Positions 1 to 6,874 of a stretch of 22,484 bases of DNA are shown here, piece by piece; within the stretch, counting starts at the first letter, position 1, and every line of letters begins with the position of its first letter. The notes under the pieces were generated by a model. The model saw nothing but the letters and a program-made list of their open reading frames with translations. It did not search any database and was not told the origin of the DNA. This DNA is from JAWXCH01 sp034440595 (lineage in GTDB: Bacteria; Planctomycetota; Planctomycetia; Pirellulales; JALHPA01): the NCBI GenBank assembly GCA_034440595.1, contig JAWXCH010000576.1:1-22484 (forward strand), in the 5' to 3' direction. The position numbers were made by a program, and so were the translations under genes.

Positions 1-82
1 ATCATTTATTATTTGTTATTGGCTTATACAAGATGGTTGCACAGTGAACAAAGTCAAGCGAATAATCGCCGATGTGCAAGAG

Positions 83-105
83 CACTGGCAGAGCCAGTGG
101 CACAC
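83..105. repeat. Dispersed hairpin repeat, copy 1
   Basis: Stem CACTGGC, loop AGA, stem GCCAGTG (83-99), followed by GCACAC. The same unit with loop GGA lies at 9574-9596, and in the opposite orientation at 18550-18572. All three copies are intergenic. This one lies just downstream of the helicase remnant on the minus strand. Recurrence of arms plus the flanking GCACAC shows it is a repeat family rather than a chance hairpin. Function is unknown; a REP-like element or transcript-end structure is possible. Confidence 0.7.
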
Positions 106-114
106 GATGAGTTG

Positions 115-871
115 TTATTCAGGGGCGACGCCGGTGAAGGTGGCGTGGAAGTCGTCTTCGGAGAGGGTTGTGTCCCATAGCCCGCGGTCGGTTTGTCTGT
201 GGCGGCGGATGCCCATGTAGGCGAGGCTGGAGTCCTCGTAGCGGCGGAATTTCCACACGGCGTCGTTCATGAGACTGCCGTTGAAGACACCGAGGGAGAC
301 GAGGCGCTCGAAGTCTTCGGTGGTTAGCCCGGTGACACGTTTGAAGAGTGCCGGTTCGAGTTTGGTGATGACGTCTTTGAGTCGCTGTTCGCGGAAGTCG
401 GTGAGGTACATGAAGACGGGGATACGGGCGGCGAACGATGAGTTTTTCTTGGACTTCCTTGCGGAGGGATTTGCGTTCTTTTTCGGCCTCGGTCAGTTCG
501 CGTTTTTCTTTGGTGGTGAGTTTGTCACCTTCGGCGGCTTTGCGTTTGGCATCCTTGATCTGCTCGGAACGGTTGATGATCGTTTCCAAATCGGTATTCA
601 GGTTGCGGAAACCTTCGATGCTTTGCAGCGCGGCCATTGCGGCTGCGTCCTTCATTAGTCGATTGAGCGTGGTATCGTCGACGTTGACCAGAAGGACGCT
701 TTCCCAGCGTTTGGCAAGCAGGGTGGCGCTGGTACCGCTGGTGGCAATGGCCAGGATCGCTGCGGCGTCGAGCTGACGCATGCTGCTGCCGTCGTATACT
801 CCCTCTGGCAGTCGGTCGATCGGTGGACGATGCCTAGTATGCGCTAAAACAAAGACATCTGTGCTTGGCAC
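115..871 (-). pseudogene. C-terminal remnant of a restriction-associated helicase, frameshifted
   Basis: Two overlapping minus-strand frames together read as one protein end. Frame A (from a GTG at 871) contains LLAKRWESVLLVNVDD, the segment SIEGFRNLNTDLETIINRSEQ and a Lys/Glu-rich coiled coil ending RKEVQEKLI near 437. Frame B then continues FAARIPVFMYLTDFREQ and ends at a TAA at 115. The frames join if two bases are missing between 436 and 437, which would restore a codon between LI and FAARIP. From memory these motifs match the C-terminal part of large DEAD/DEAH helicase-type restriction proteins that accompany Eco57I-like methylases; no search was possible. The helicase core is absent. 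The first ~19-24 codons overlap the upstream methyltransferase end and look like junction sequence. It is therefore a 5'-truncated and frameshifted remnant. Confidence 0.6.
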
Positions 872-2964
872 TTCTTGACGGCGATTGGGGCGAACGCTTC
901 GTCATCCAATGCATGCTCCACGATCCGGTTGAGTGAATCAGGCGACTCCGTTGGCAGCAGTGTTGTCAAAAGTTGGCCCACCAGTGTGATGCGACGATCA
1001 TTGCGCGAGAGCGTGAAACCTGAGGCCGCCAAACGACACAATTTCTCGCGTGCACGGTCAAGCGCTTCGACTGGCGATGGACGCAGAAAATCAATCGTGT
1101 CCGATTGCTTTCGGCATACCAAAATAACGTCGAGTTGAATGGGTTCTTTTGCTTGAAACTTTGGCGTCGCGACGGACATTTCGGCCTTCACGGGGTGGGC
1201 GTTCACGACCAAAAAGCCAGCTCCAAAAATTGCGGCGGACAACGCATGCCAACCCTCATCGCGAGAATGGTGATAAGTGAACACCAACATTCCGCCGTCC
1301 TTCAAGACGCGGTGGCATTCGGCAAACACGTCCTGAAGTTTGGAAGCGAACTTGGCGGCGTCCACGTCTTGAACCTCAGCGAGATTACGTGTCGAACAGT
1401 TGTGAGTCGCGTCGGTGCCGATGCCCTGCCATGCCTGAAAAAAGTCGGCAAGCTCTGAATAGTGGACATTGTCGAAGAATGGCGGATCGGTGACGACCAC
1501 GTCGACTGATTTGTCGGGCAGCGATGTACTTCCGGAGTCGCCGACGGACAGGTAAACGCCGCGACGAGCCATCGGAATCGTCGTCGGCCATCGTTCTTCG
1601 ACGCGCCCCGTAAATTCTGGCGAGCAAGTCTTGGCGGTCGATGTTAATCCGTTGAGTTCCGTCGGCGTCTCGCGGTAATCGATGGCGCGCAGTAGCCGAT
1701 TACGCAGGAGATTCGAGAACCCGCCCGAACTTTTGAGGGTGCCCCAGACATTGGCTTCAAGGGGCATCCGCTCAGGTTTGAGGATATGGTGCGAGAACAT
1801 GTGCCGCACCGCGCCCGTGCCTTCACCTTTATACGACGCGAAAAGGTTGTTGAACTCCAGCGCGCCGGAAAACAGCGTGAGCAGCGCATCGCGTTCAGGA
1901 GAACTCGTCAAATCGAGGATCGCGCCGCGTAACCAGCCAAGCGCAAGAAGTTGACGGTCATTGAAGAAATCAATCCAGCTATGGAAGTTATAATTCATCG
2001 CCTGACGTGTATTGTGCCCGTGAGTCAGTTTCAATGTTGGTAGCTCGATGCGACCGGCGCGTACTTCAGCTTGAAGTAGTTCACCGCACCGCTCGTATTC
2101 GGCGTGATCCGCATCAGTTGCTGGAAAGTATGCTTTCCGTCCTTCGGACGACAAGACGAGTTTTCCGAAAAGTCGGAAGCGTGGCCTTGTCTTGCCGATT
2201 GTCTTCAAAATGGTGAACGTTGAGCGACATTCCGTGCAGGTTGCTTTTGCACCTGATGCGATACCGGTCGTCGCGTCAAACTGGTGTCGGCAACTGCGGC
2301 AGGTGACGTCGTGAGGCGATTGCGTGATCTGGAATATGTCAGCGCAAGCGGGACAACGCACTTGAACATGAGATTTTCGCTTTGGATGTGCGTTTCTCGC
2401 AACAATGTACGAGGGAAACAGATCAATCCGAGCATCGCAGTCCGGACAATCGCATTGCATGACCCAAAAGTGATACAGGACTTCGCTGATGCGGCCTTGC
2501 GGATCAGTCCCGCGGTAAAGGTCGCGAATGCGATGCTCGATGCGCGAAGCGACTTCGTCGTAAGCAGCAAGAATGCGGCGACGATCGAGCGCGCCGAATG
2601 CAGTCTTGGCAGAACGGACTGCGACTGGATTGATGTCCCGACCTAGTGCGGTCATGCCGAGCTTGTGTGCCTCGCCGACGGTGGTTCCCGAACCCATGAA
2701 TGGGTCGAACACGGTAAAATCTTCCAGGGCGTGTCGTGCGTAAAATGACTCGCGCAGGTCTGTGTCGGACGGGAGTACGCTTCCGAGGAGCAAACCGCGG
2801 AAGACCGAACCAAGACGCTGCGCCCACCACTTATGGATGTGGTAAATTGGGCGGTGCAATTCCTTCCGCCAACTCTCCCGCTCCGCCAGTTCGGAGAGGA
2901 ATTCAAAGGCAAAAGAATCCGATTCGATCAAGGAATATCTAATAGTTGGCATCTGATTCGTCAT
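844..2964 (-). CDS. DNA methyltransferase with zinc ribbons (Type II R-M)
   Basis: Predicted S-adenosylmethionine-dependent DNA methyltransferase of 706 residues. The AdoMet-binding motif DPFMGSGTT lies at residues 87-95 and the catalytic motif TDPPFFDNVHYSELADFF at about 492-509. Motif I therefore comes before motif IV, separated by ~400 residues. The spacer holds Cys pairs typical of zinc ribbons: CDCPDC at 171-176, CPAC at 204-207, CRSC at 222-225 and CTEC at 243-246. An N-terminal HIHKWWAQRLGSVFRG segment resembles the WWA(R/Q)R region of adenine-specific methylases with zinc ribbons (COG1743-like). DPPF suggests amino-methylation (N6-adenine or N4-cytosine); the target base and site cannot be read. 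The protein ends QMSLF, matching the beta sliding-clamp binding consensus QL(S/D)LF. Its ATG overlaps the nuclease gene by 26 bp, so the two are probably co-translated and form one R-M system. Confidence 0.85.
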   Translation of the reverse strand: MTNQMPTIRYSLIESDSFAFEFLSELAERESWRKELHRPIYHIHKWWAQRLGSVFRGLLLGSVLPSDTDLRESFYARHALEDFTVFDPFMGSGTTVGEAHKLGMTALGRDINPVAVRSAKTAFGALDRRRILAAYDEVASRIEHRIRDLYRGTDPQGRISEVLYHFWVMQCDCPDCDARIDLFPSYIVARNAHPKRKSHVQVRCPACADIFQITQSPHDVTCRSCRHQFDATTGIASGAKATCTECRSTFTILKTIGKTRPRFRLFGKLVLSSEGRKAYFPATDADHAEYERCGELLQAEVRAGRIELPTLKLTHGHNTRQAMNYNFHSWIDFFNDRQLLALGWLRGAILDLTSSPERDALLTLFSGALEFNNLFASYKGEGTGAVRHMFSHHILKPERMPLEANVWGTLKSSGGFSNLLRNRLLRAIDYRETPTELNGLTSTAKTCSPEFTGRVEERWPTTIPMARRGVYLSVGDSGSTSLPDKSVDVVVTDPPFFDNVHYSELADFFQAWQGIGTDATHNCSTRNLAEVQDVDAAKFASKLQDVFAECHRVLKDGGMLVFTYHHSRDEGWHALSAAIFGAGFLVVNAHPVKAEMSVATPKFQAKEPIQLDVILVCRKQSDTIDFLRPSPVEALDRAREKLCRLAASGFTLSRNDRRITLVGQLLTTLLPTESPDSLNRIVEHALDDEAFAPIAVKKCQAQMSLF

Positions 2965-3748
2965 CGGCGACCTCGATCTTTCCGGCTTTGTGGCTCCTCA
3001 TGTCGACCGGGTCCGCCGGTGCCCCTTTCACGCGCCATGCCGTGAATTGATGCTCCTTGCCGGCGTTTGGGTTTTCGATCAGCTTCGGCGAGAGATCATC
3101 CGTGGGACGGTCGTAAGTGTAACCCACGACAAGCCGCTCGCACTCCCGCCGGCGGAGCTCTCCGACCTTCACTAATCCCGGCGCATTTGTTCCGCTGGGC
3201 ATTATAAGGGTCTGCCGGTGAGCCAATCCGTCGGCTAGATGAAACGGGGTGGGCACGACGTACATTCGTCGGGCGCGAATCAGGATATCGCCGTAACTGC
3301 CGAAGCCCTTTACGCTCTTATTCCTGTGGTGTGGTTCTCGATCGGCATTGAGAAAGTCGCCGTGGCAGATGACGAAATCAAGAACTGGATAGTTGTTGCC
3401 GTCCGGCTGCTTTGGGTATCGTCCAAACACATAGTAAATCGTCCGTCCATTGTGATGACCCGTGGGCAGTTGGCTATTGCTGTCAAAGCTCGCTTCGCGA
3501 CCCGGATAAGCCAATCCCTTGACTTCAAATCCGTCAGTGAATCCGACCATGCGGAAGTCGGGATAACTGTTTCTGCCACCCGATTCGATATTCTCACCGA
3601 GCGACTGCAGGCGATCACGAAACCAATGTTGAAAGTGAAATTCCTTGTCGGACGAACTAACGCGGCTGATCATTAAGCCAGCGGCAATCGCTTTCACACA
3701 AAGCGTGAAGACACGCACCGGTATTGGAGCCAAACTATTAGCTGACAT
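2939..3748 (-). CDS. Putative PD-(D/E)XK Type II restriction endonuclease
   Basis: A 269-residue protein directly upstream of, and overlapping by 26 bp, the DNA methyltransferase gene; this layout is typical of a Type II R-M pair. The segment YPDFRMVGFTDGFEVKG places Pro-Asp at 63-64 and Glu-x-Lys at 75-77, which fits the PD-x(10)-ExK metal-binding catalytic motif of PD-(D/E)XK nucleases. Other sequence features (FHFQHWFRDRL near 37-47, and a Lys/Arg/His-rich middle) fit a DNA-binding enzyme but name no family. I cannot identify the subfamily or the recognition site. An AGGTAAG-like ribosome site lies about 8-14 bases before the ATG at 3748. An internal ATG at 3673 is possible but has no better ribosome site. 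The nuclease call rests on motif plus context. Confidence 0.7.
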   Translation of the reverse strand: MSANSLAPIPVRVFTLCVKAIAAGLMISRVSSSDKEFHFQHWFRDRLQSLGENIESGGRNSYPDFRMVGFTDGFEVKGLAYPGREASFDSNSQLPTGHHNGRTIYYVFGRYPKQPDGNNYPVLDFVICHGDFLNADREPHHRNKSVKGFGSYGDILIRARRMYVVPTPFHLADGLAHRQTLIMPSGTNAPGLVKVGELRRRECERLVVGYTYDRPTDDLSPKLIENPNAGKEHQFTAWRVKGAPADPVDMRSHKAGKIEVADDESDANY

Positions 3749-3831
3749 TCTTTATCTTACCTGAATCTGCACCTCTGTTCCACGCAAAGCTTTATCCAGT
3801 GGTCGGTGCGATGAGAATCCATTTCAGTCCA

Positions 3832-4122
3832 TCAGTATATCACAGGGTGTGTATGTGTAGTCAGACCTAAACGATTGGCTACGCGAGCCAAGTTCTGCTC
3901 GTCTGGCGTTTGAACTCGTGGTCCGTCGTTCAATCGGCGGGCGATTTCGCGCAAGAAAACACCCGATTTGCAGACGGGGTCCAGGAAAGTGGTGTTTGGC
4001 CGGCGGAAGAGATCCTGGGGAAGCGCGTCGAGCATGGCGACAGCGAGCTTCGGCGGGGTGAAGACCTCGTCGGCGCTGAGGTTGGCCAGGCAAGTGAGGA
4101 TGTCGGGGTTGTGGCCGTTCAT
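3832..4122 (-). pseudogene. Truncated N-terminus of Eco57I-like R-M methylase
   Basis: A 96-residue open frame whose start overlaps the upstream gene by 4 bp (ATGA), the coupling expected of an R-M operon. It opens MNGHNPDILTCLANLS, then DEVFTPPKLA (residues 19-27) and the AdoMet-binding motif FLDPVCKSGVFL (about 47-58). From memory this is the characteristic N-terminus of large Eco57I-type methylases of helicase-containing R-M systems, which run to many hundreds of residues. The catalytic NPPY motif and target-recognition region are missing. The last ~20-30 residues, ending THPVIY, are probably sequence from beyond the break. The protein cannot be a working methylase alone, though a short translated product is possible. 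Confidence 0.65.
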
Positions 4123-4934
4123 GCAGTCCCCTCCGCATCGTTAATTCTTAAATGCTCCGCATCGGCAAGCTTTAGATAATGACAAGGTCGATACTCGGCA
4201 ACGGGAGTGGGGACGAAAACATCGTCGCCGTGATCGTTGACGAAGCGCTCTTGGCTTTGATTGTCAAAGAGGGTGGGGCATTTCAGGTCGGGGCGCTCGA
4301 GCAATTGTGCAAAGGTGAAGTCGCGGCGTTTGACGGTGTTGCCGCCGATGAATGCCCATTCGGGGAAGATGATCGGTTGGTCCTCGGACGTGCGAAGTGT
4401 GAGCGCGTCGCCATGCACGATGTTCTTGGAGAGGATGTAGCCGGCGGTGCGGGCTGTGGCCTCGGGGAGTGGGGTTTTGAAGCGTTCTATATATCTGTCG
4501 CAGACGATTTTCAACAACCGCTGGCGGCAGATGGCGACGTTGTCGGCCAGCAGATCAATGCCGTAAATGGTGCTGACAGAGAGGATGGCATCGCGCTGCC
4601 ACTTGAGGCTGCTGCGTGGATGAAAGTCGCTGACCCTGCGGAGCTTGCGGAAAAGGACTTCGTAGAGGAAGTTGCCTTCGCCGCAGGCCGGTTCGAGGAA
4701 GCGGGGTTCGAGGCGGTCGAATTCATGCCCGACCAAGTCAAGCATGTCCTTGAGCAGCCAATCGGGCGTGAACACCTCACCATGATCGATGACACGTTGC
4801 CGGGAATTCACGGTTTTGGCGGCGGGGGGTTGGTACGCCGTGGTGCAAGACGCAGTAATATTGGACGCAGTAGTGCGAGAGTTTACGGTTTTGGGTGGTG
4901 TAATGGTGGCCATGTGGGCCTGCCCCCCGGGCAT
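4119..4934 (-). CDS. SAM-binding methyltransferase subunit of R-M system
   Basis: A 271-residue protein with HGEVFTPDWLLKDMLDLVGHE (about 51-71), the AdoMet-binding motif FLEPACGEGNFL (79-90) and IYGIDLLADNVAICRQRL (123-140), whose Asp would contact AdoMet ribose. From memory this belongs to a small methyltransferase family found beside an Eco57I-like methylase and a helicase-type restriction protein. No NPPY-type catalytic motif is visible, so the protein may act as a partner subunit rather than an independent methylase. The stop overlaps the next gene's start by 4 bp. Residues 1-44 are low-complexity and hold KTVNSR twice (15-20, 40-45); family similarity seems to begin at RQRVIDHGEVFTP. 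The true start may be the ATG at 4934, the ATG at 4913, or a GTG at the second KTVNSR. Confidence 0.7.
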   Translation of the reverse strand: MPGGQAHMATITPPKTVNSRTTASNITASCTTAYQPPAAKTVNSRQRVIDHGEVFTPDWLLKDMLDLVGHEFDRLEPRFLEPACGEGNFLYEVLFRKLRRVSDFHPRSSLKWQRDAILSVSTIYGIDLLADNVAICRQRLLKIVCDRYIERFKTPLPEATARTAGYILSKNIVHGDALTLRTSEDQPIIFPEWAFIGGNTVKRRDFTFAQLLERPDLKCPTLFDNQSQERFVNDHGDDVFVPTPVAEYRPCHYLKLADAEHLRINDAEGTA

Positions 4935-5011
4935 TTGTCTGGTGCATAGGACAATTGAGTTGGTGAAGTGGGTAGTAGAACAGAAAGCGGGGGGAAATCA
5001 ACAGAGGTGGT

Positions 5012-5034
5012 GGGTTGGGTTTTGGGTGGTTGGG
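5012..5034 (+). other. G-quadruplex-forming motif
   Basis: Four GGG runs on the plus strand are separated by loops TT, TTTT and TGGTT, satisfying the common G3+N1-7 pattern. It lies about 80 bases upstream of the R-M operon start, on that operon's template strand. Folding in vivo is not shown. Confidence 0.5.
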
Positions 5035-5040
5035 AGTTGT

Positions 5041-5150
5041 GTAACGCTTTCAGCGTAACGAGGCGAGTTCGTTACCCAGGGTGCGCTGCGCGACCACTGG
5101 GCTGTGGTGTGTAATGCCTTCGGCATAAGGGCGAGGGCTGCGCCCTAGAG
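5041..5150. repeat. Cluster of short palindromes
   Basis: Several mini-hairpins in a row: ACGCTTTCAGCGT near 5045, an arm pair CCCAG/CTGGG enclosing GCGCTGCGC (about 5076-5101), ATGCCTTCGGCAT near 5115, and a GGGC/GCCC pair at about 5128-5144. These resemble the small interspersed palindromes common between planctomycete genes. No coding potential is seen. Edges are approximate. Confidence 0.4.
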
Positions 5151-5295
5151 AGTAGAAGGGGGAGAGTAGAAAGTAGAGAAGGCAGGCTGGAAGCCCGCAC
5201 CACAATGTTTGGCGCTTGAAAAAAAGCCAGTACCTCTGCTAGGGTGAGGTCGTGGATTCGCGTATTGCCAACACGTCGCGGCTAACATTTTAGAA

Positions 5296-5422
5296 CGTCT
5301 TGCGGCGGTTCCTGGTACGCTCCACGCACCGGGCGTTTGGGGTGCAACTAGCGCTCGAGGATTGAGGCGGAATGGTTAGGCTACCTCAAACGGAGTGCAT
5401 GGTGCGTTGCCCGTCCCCTACA
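5296..5422 (+). repeat. MITE-like dispersed repeat, copy A
   Basis: About 127 bp that align along their length with 15074-15199, with substitutions and small indels. Shared blocks are CGTC(T/C)TGCG at the left, CGCACCGG after ~29 bases, TCAA(A/G)CGGAGTGC near the right, and CCCTACA at the end. Within it CGCACCG and CGGTGCG-like ends are inverted relative to each other, giving a MITE-like outline. No open frame of note. It abuts the palindromic repeat that starts at 5429. Confidence 0.55.
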
Positions 5423-5428
5423 AAATGG

Positions 5429-5542
5429 ATTCCCGCATGCGCGGGAATGACGGGAGGGCGCGGGAATGACGGGAGGGGGCCGACTGCGTTGTTTGCTTTT
5501 CGGCACGGGGACCGTGCCGGCTACGTGCGCGGGAATGACGAG
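5429..5542. repeat. Palindromic repeat with tandem half-copies
   Basis: A hairpin with 8-bp arms ATTCCCGC/GCGGGAAT and loop ATGC (5429-5448) belongs to the widespread bacterial ATTCCC...GGGAAT class of dispersed repeats. The right half, GCGGGAATGACGGGAGGG, is present at 5441-5458 and again at 5460-5477. A third, shorter copy (GCGGGAATGACGAG) lies at 5529-5542. This suggests local duplication of one half of the unit. Confidence 0.6.
5501..5519. repeat. Hairpin GGCACGG-GGA-CCGTGCC
   Basis: A perfect 7-bp stem with a GGA loop, extended to 8 bp by flanking C/G. It has the same design (7-bp arms, GGA loop) as the CACTGGC hairpin family at 9574 and 18550 but different arm sequence. Only one copy is present here, so its status as a repeat family member is inferred. 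Confidence 0.4.
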
Positions 5543-5732
5543 GACACTCTTTCGGCGGAGCGAAAGGCGACTGAGGGCACCCTTGCCATTCTGGCCAAAA
5601 TCAGGCAAGATTCAGGCCACACGAGGAGGTTGAGCATCACAAAAGTGGTAACCGGACGCTAGCGCGTTTCGGCTGATCGCACACCTCCGACATTTTCCTG
5701 TTCCGCAGTCCGATTCACGTAAGGCCGATTCG

Positions 5733-6827
5733 ATGGCAGTTCCCAGTTCCGCACCTTCTCAATTCAAAACGCTGCTCGTGACCGGCGGGGCGGGCTTCAT
5801 CGGCGGTTGCTTTGTGCGGCAATTGATTACCGAGAGCGACCTGCGGATCGTGAATCTGGATAAGCTGACGTATGCGGGCAACATGGACTCGCTGGAACCG
5901 GTGGCCGGCAACTCGCGGCACACATTTGTGCAAGGTGACATCGGCGATACGGAAGGGGTGCTAGAATTGCTTCGCGCGAATAAGGTTGACGCGATTGTCA
6001 ACTTTGCCGCTGAGTCGCATGTCGACCGCTCGATCGACGGGCCGGGGGAGTTTGTGCAGACCAATGTGGTTGGTACGTTCCGATTGCTGGAGGCAGCCCG
6101 GCAGTATTGGTCGGAGCTAGGTGAAGCGGCCAAGCAGAGCTTTCGCTTTTTGCATGTATCGACGGATGAGGTGTACGGCTCGCTTGGTGCGACCGGGGCG
6201 TTTGTTGAAACGACACCGAACTCACCGAACTCACCGTACTCGGCGTCAAAGGCCTCTTCCGATCATTTTGTCCGCGCGTACCACCATACGTATGGCTTGC
6301 CGGTGCTGATTACCAATTGCTCGAACAATTATGGCCCGTACCAGTTTCCGGAGAAGCTGATACCCCTGGTGATTCTCAACGCCGTGGAAGGCAAACCGCT
6401 GCCGGTGTATGGCGACGGTCAGAACATACGCGACTGGTTGTTTGTGGAAGACCATTGCCGTGCGATTCGTATGGTGCTGGAACGAGCACCGGTGGGTGAA
6501 GTGTTTAACATCGGCGGTAACTGCGAACGAACCAACTTGCAGATTGTGCATGCAATCTGTGAGATTGTTGATCGGCTGCGGCCTGAGCTTTCGCACCGAC
6601 CGACGAAATCGCTGATTCGATTTGTCAAAGACCGACCGGGGCACGACCGGCGGTATGCGATTGATGCAGCCAAGATCCGCACGCAGCTCGGCTGGGTGCC
6701 GCAGCAGGATTTTGAAGCTGGGCTGGAGAAGACGATTGCCTGGTATCTGGAAAACGACCGCTGGATTGAACGGGTTCGTTCGGGTGGCTATCGCGGAGAG
6801 CGGCTGGGGCTGGAAGTCGGTGGTTAG
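5733..6827 (+). CDS. rmlB: dTDP-glucose 4,6-dehydratase
   Basis: Converts dTDP-D-glucose to dTDP-4-keto-6-deoxy-D-glucose, the second step of dTDP-L-rhamnose synthesis in the cytoplasm. It is an extended short-chain dehydrogenase with the NAD-binding motif TGGAGFIGG at residues 17-25, FAAESHVDRS at 91-100, the catalytic Thr-Asp-Glu in STDEVYG (143-149), and the YxxxK pair in YSASK (169-173). NNYGPYQFPEKLIP (about 198-211) and DGQNIRDWLFVEDH (about 228-241) are strong family signatures. The 364-residue length is normal for the family. The ATG at 5733 follows a weak TAAGG element and sits ten residues before the first beta strand. The epimerase rmlC follows after 229 bp on the same strand. Genes for the first and last pathway steps are not in the window. 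Confidence 0.95.
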   Translation: MAVPSSAPSQFKTLLVTGGAGFIGGCFVRQLITESDLRIVNLDKLTYAGNMDSLEPVAGNSRHTFVQGDIGDTEGVLELLRANKVDAIVNFAAESHVDRSIDGPGEFVQTNVVGTFRLLEAARQYWSELGEAAKQSFRFLHVSTDEVYGSLGATGAFVETTPNSPNSPYSASKASSDHFVRAYHHTYGLPVLITNCSNNYGPYQFPEKLIPLVILNAVEGKPLPVYGDGQNIRDWLFVEDHCRAIRMVLERAPVGEVFNIGGNCERTNLQIVHAICEIVDRLRPELSHRPTKSLIRFVKDRPGHDRRYAIDAAKIRTQLGWVPQQDFEAGLEKTIAWYLENDRWIERVRSGGYRGERLGLEVGG

Positions 6828-6853
6828 TGGTTTCACAATGCCGCCGCCGCAAA

Positions 6854-6874
6854 CCATGGGCTAGCGCCCAATGG
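6854..6874. repeat. Imperfect hairpin after rmlB
   Basis: CCATGGGC and GCCCAATGG pair with one bulged base around the loop TAGC, 27 bases after the rmlB stop. The GGGCTAGCGCCC core resembles interspersed repeats seen in planctomycete spacers. It could shape the rmlB transcript end, but no T tract follows. The rest of the 229-base rmlB-rmlC gap shows nothing clear. Confidence 0.35.

Larger units (their letters stand above)
844..3831. other. Putative inserted Type II R-M cassette
   Basis: This interval holds an intact nuclease-methyltransferase gene pair lying between a 3'-truncated methylase (3832-4122) and a 5'-truncated helicase (115-871) that appear to belong to one different R-M system. 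The left edge falls near 800-845, where the methyltransferase ends and helicase-like sequence begins. The right edge falls between the nuclease start (3748) and the end of the truncated methylase (3832). I saw no transposase, no convincing terminal inverted repeats and no clear target-site duplication, so the mechanism (recombination with deletion, or element loss) is open. The claim rests on gene content, not on a recognised element boundary. Confidence 0.5.
4935..5732. other. Repeat-rich non-coding region
   Basis: About 800 bases between the minus-strand R-M operon and the plus-strand rmlB gene, so it should hold both promoters, although I found no convincing -35/-10 pair. Most of it is repeats: a G-rich tract (5012-5034), short palindromes (5041-5150), a MITE-like unit (5296-5422) and a palindrome family with partial tandem copies (5429-5542). 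A frame across 5381-5608 with HSRACGNP-type peptides is a by-product of the palindromic repeat. No real gene is visible. It looks like a scar-rich boundary next to a defence locus. Confidence 0.65.

Noticed and set aside
269..776. Plus-strand frames of 112-129 residues near the left end
   Set aside because: Antisense to the helicase remnant, which has family-like motifs. The Phe-rich peptide comes from reading the Lys/Glu coiled coil backwards.
3239..3676. 145-residue plus-strand frame
   Set aside because: Antisense to the nuclease gene, which has the PD-ExK motif and overlaps the methylase; no ribosome site or motif supports the plus frame.
800..3831. Possible direct or inverted repeats at the edges of the R-M cassette
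   Set aside because: Only short resemblances (GTCGGT within CAGTCGGTCG near 810 and CAGTGGTCGG near 3800) were found; too weak to call element ends or a target duplication.
4179..4949. 256-residue plus-strand open frame
   Set aside because: It lies antisense to the SAM-binding methylase subunit, whose AdoMet motif and operon overlap are clear; the antisense protein shows no domain and is a composition effect.
5381..5608. 75-residue minus-strand frame with HSRACGNP
   Set aside because: This peptide is a familiar translation of the ATTCCCGC...GCGGGAAT dispersed repeat, not a gene.
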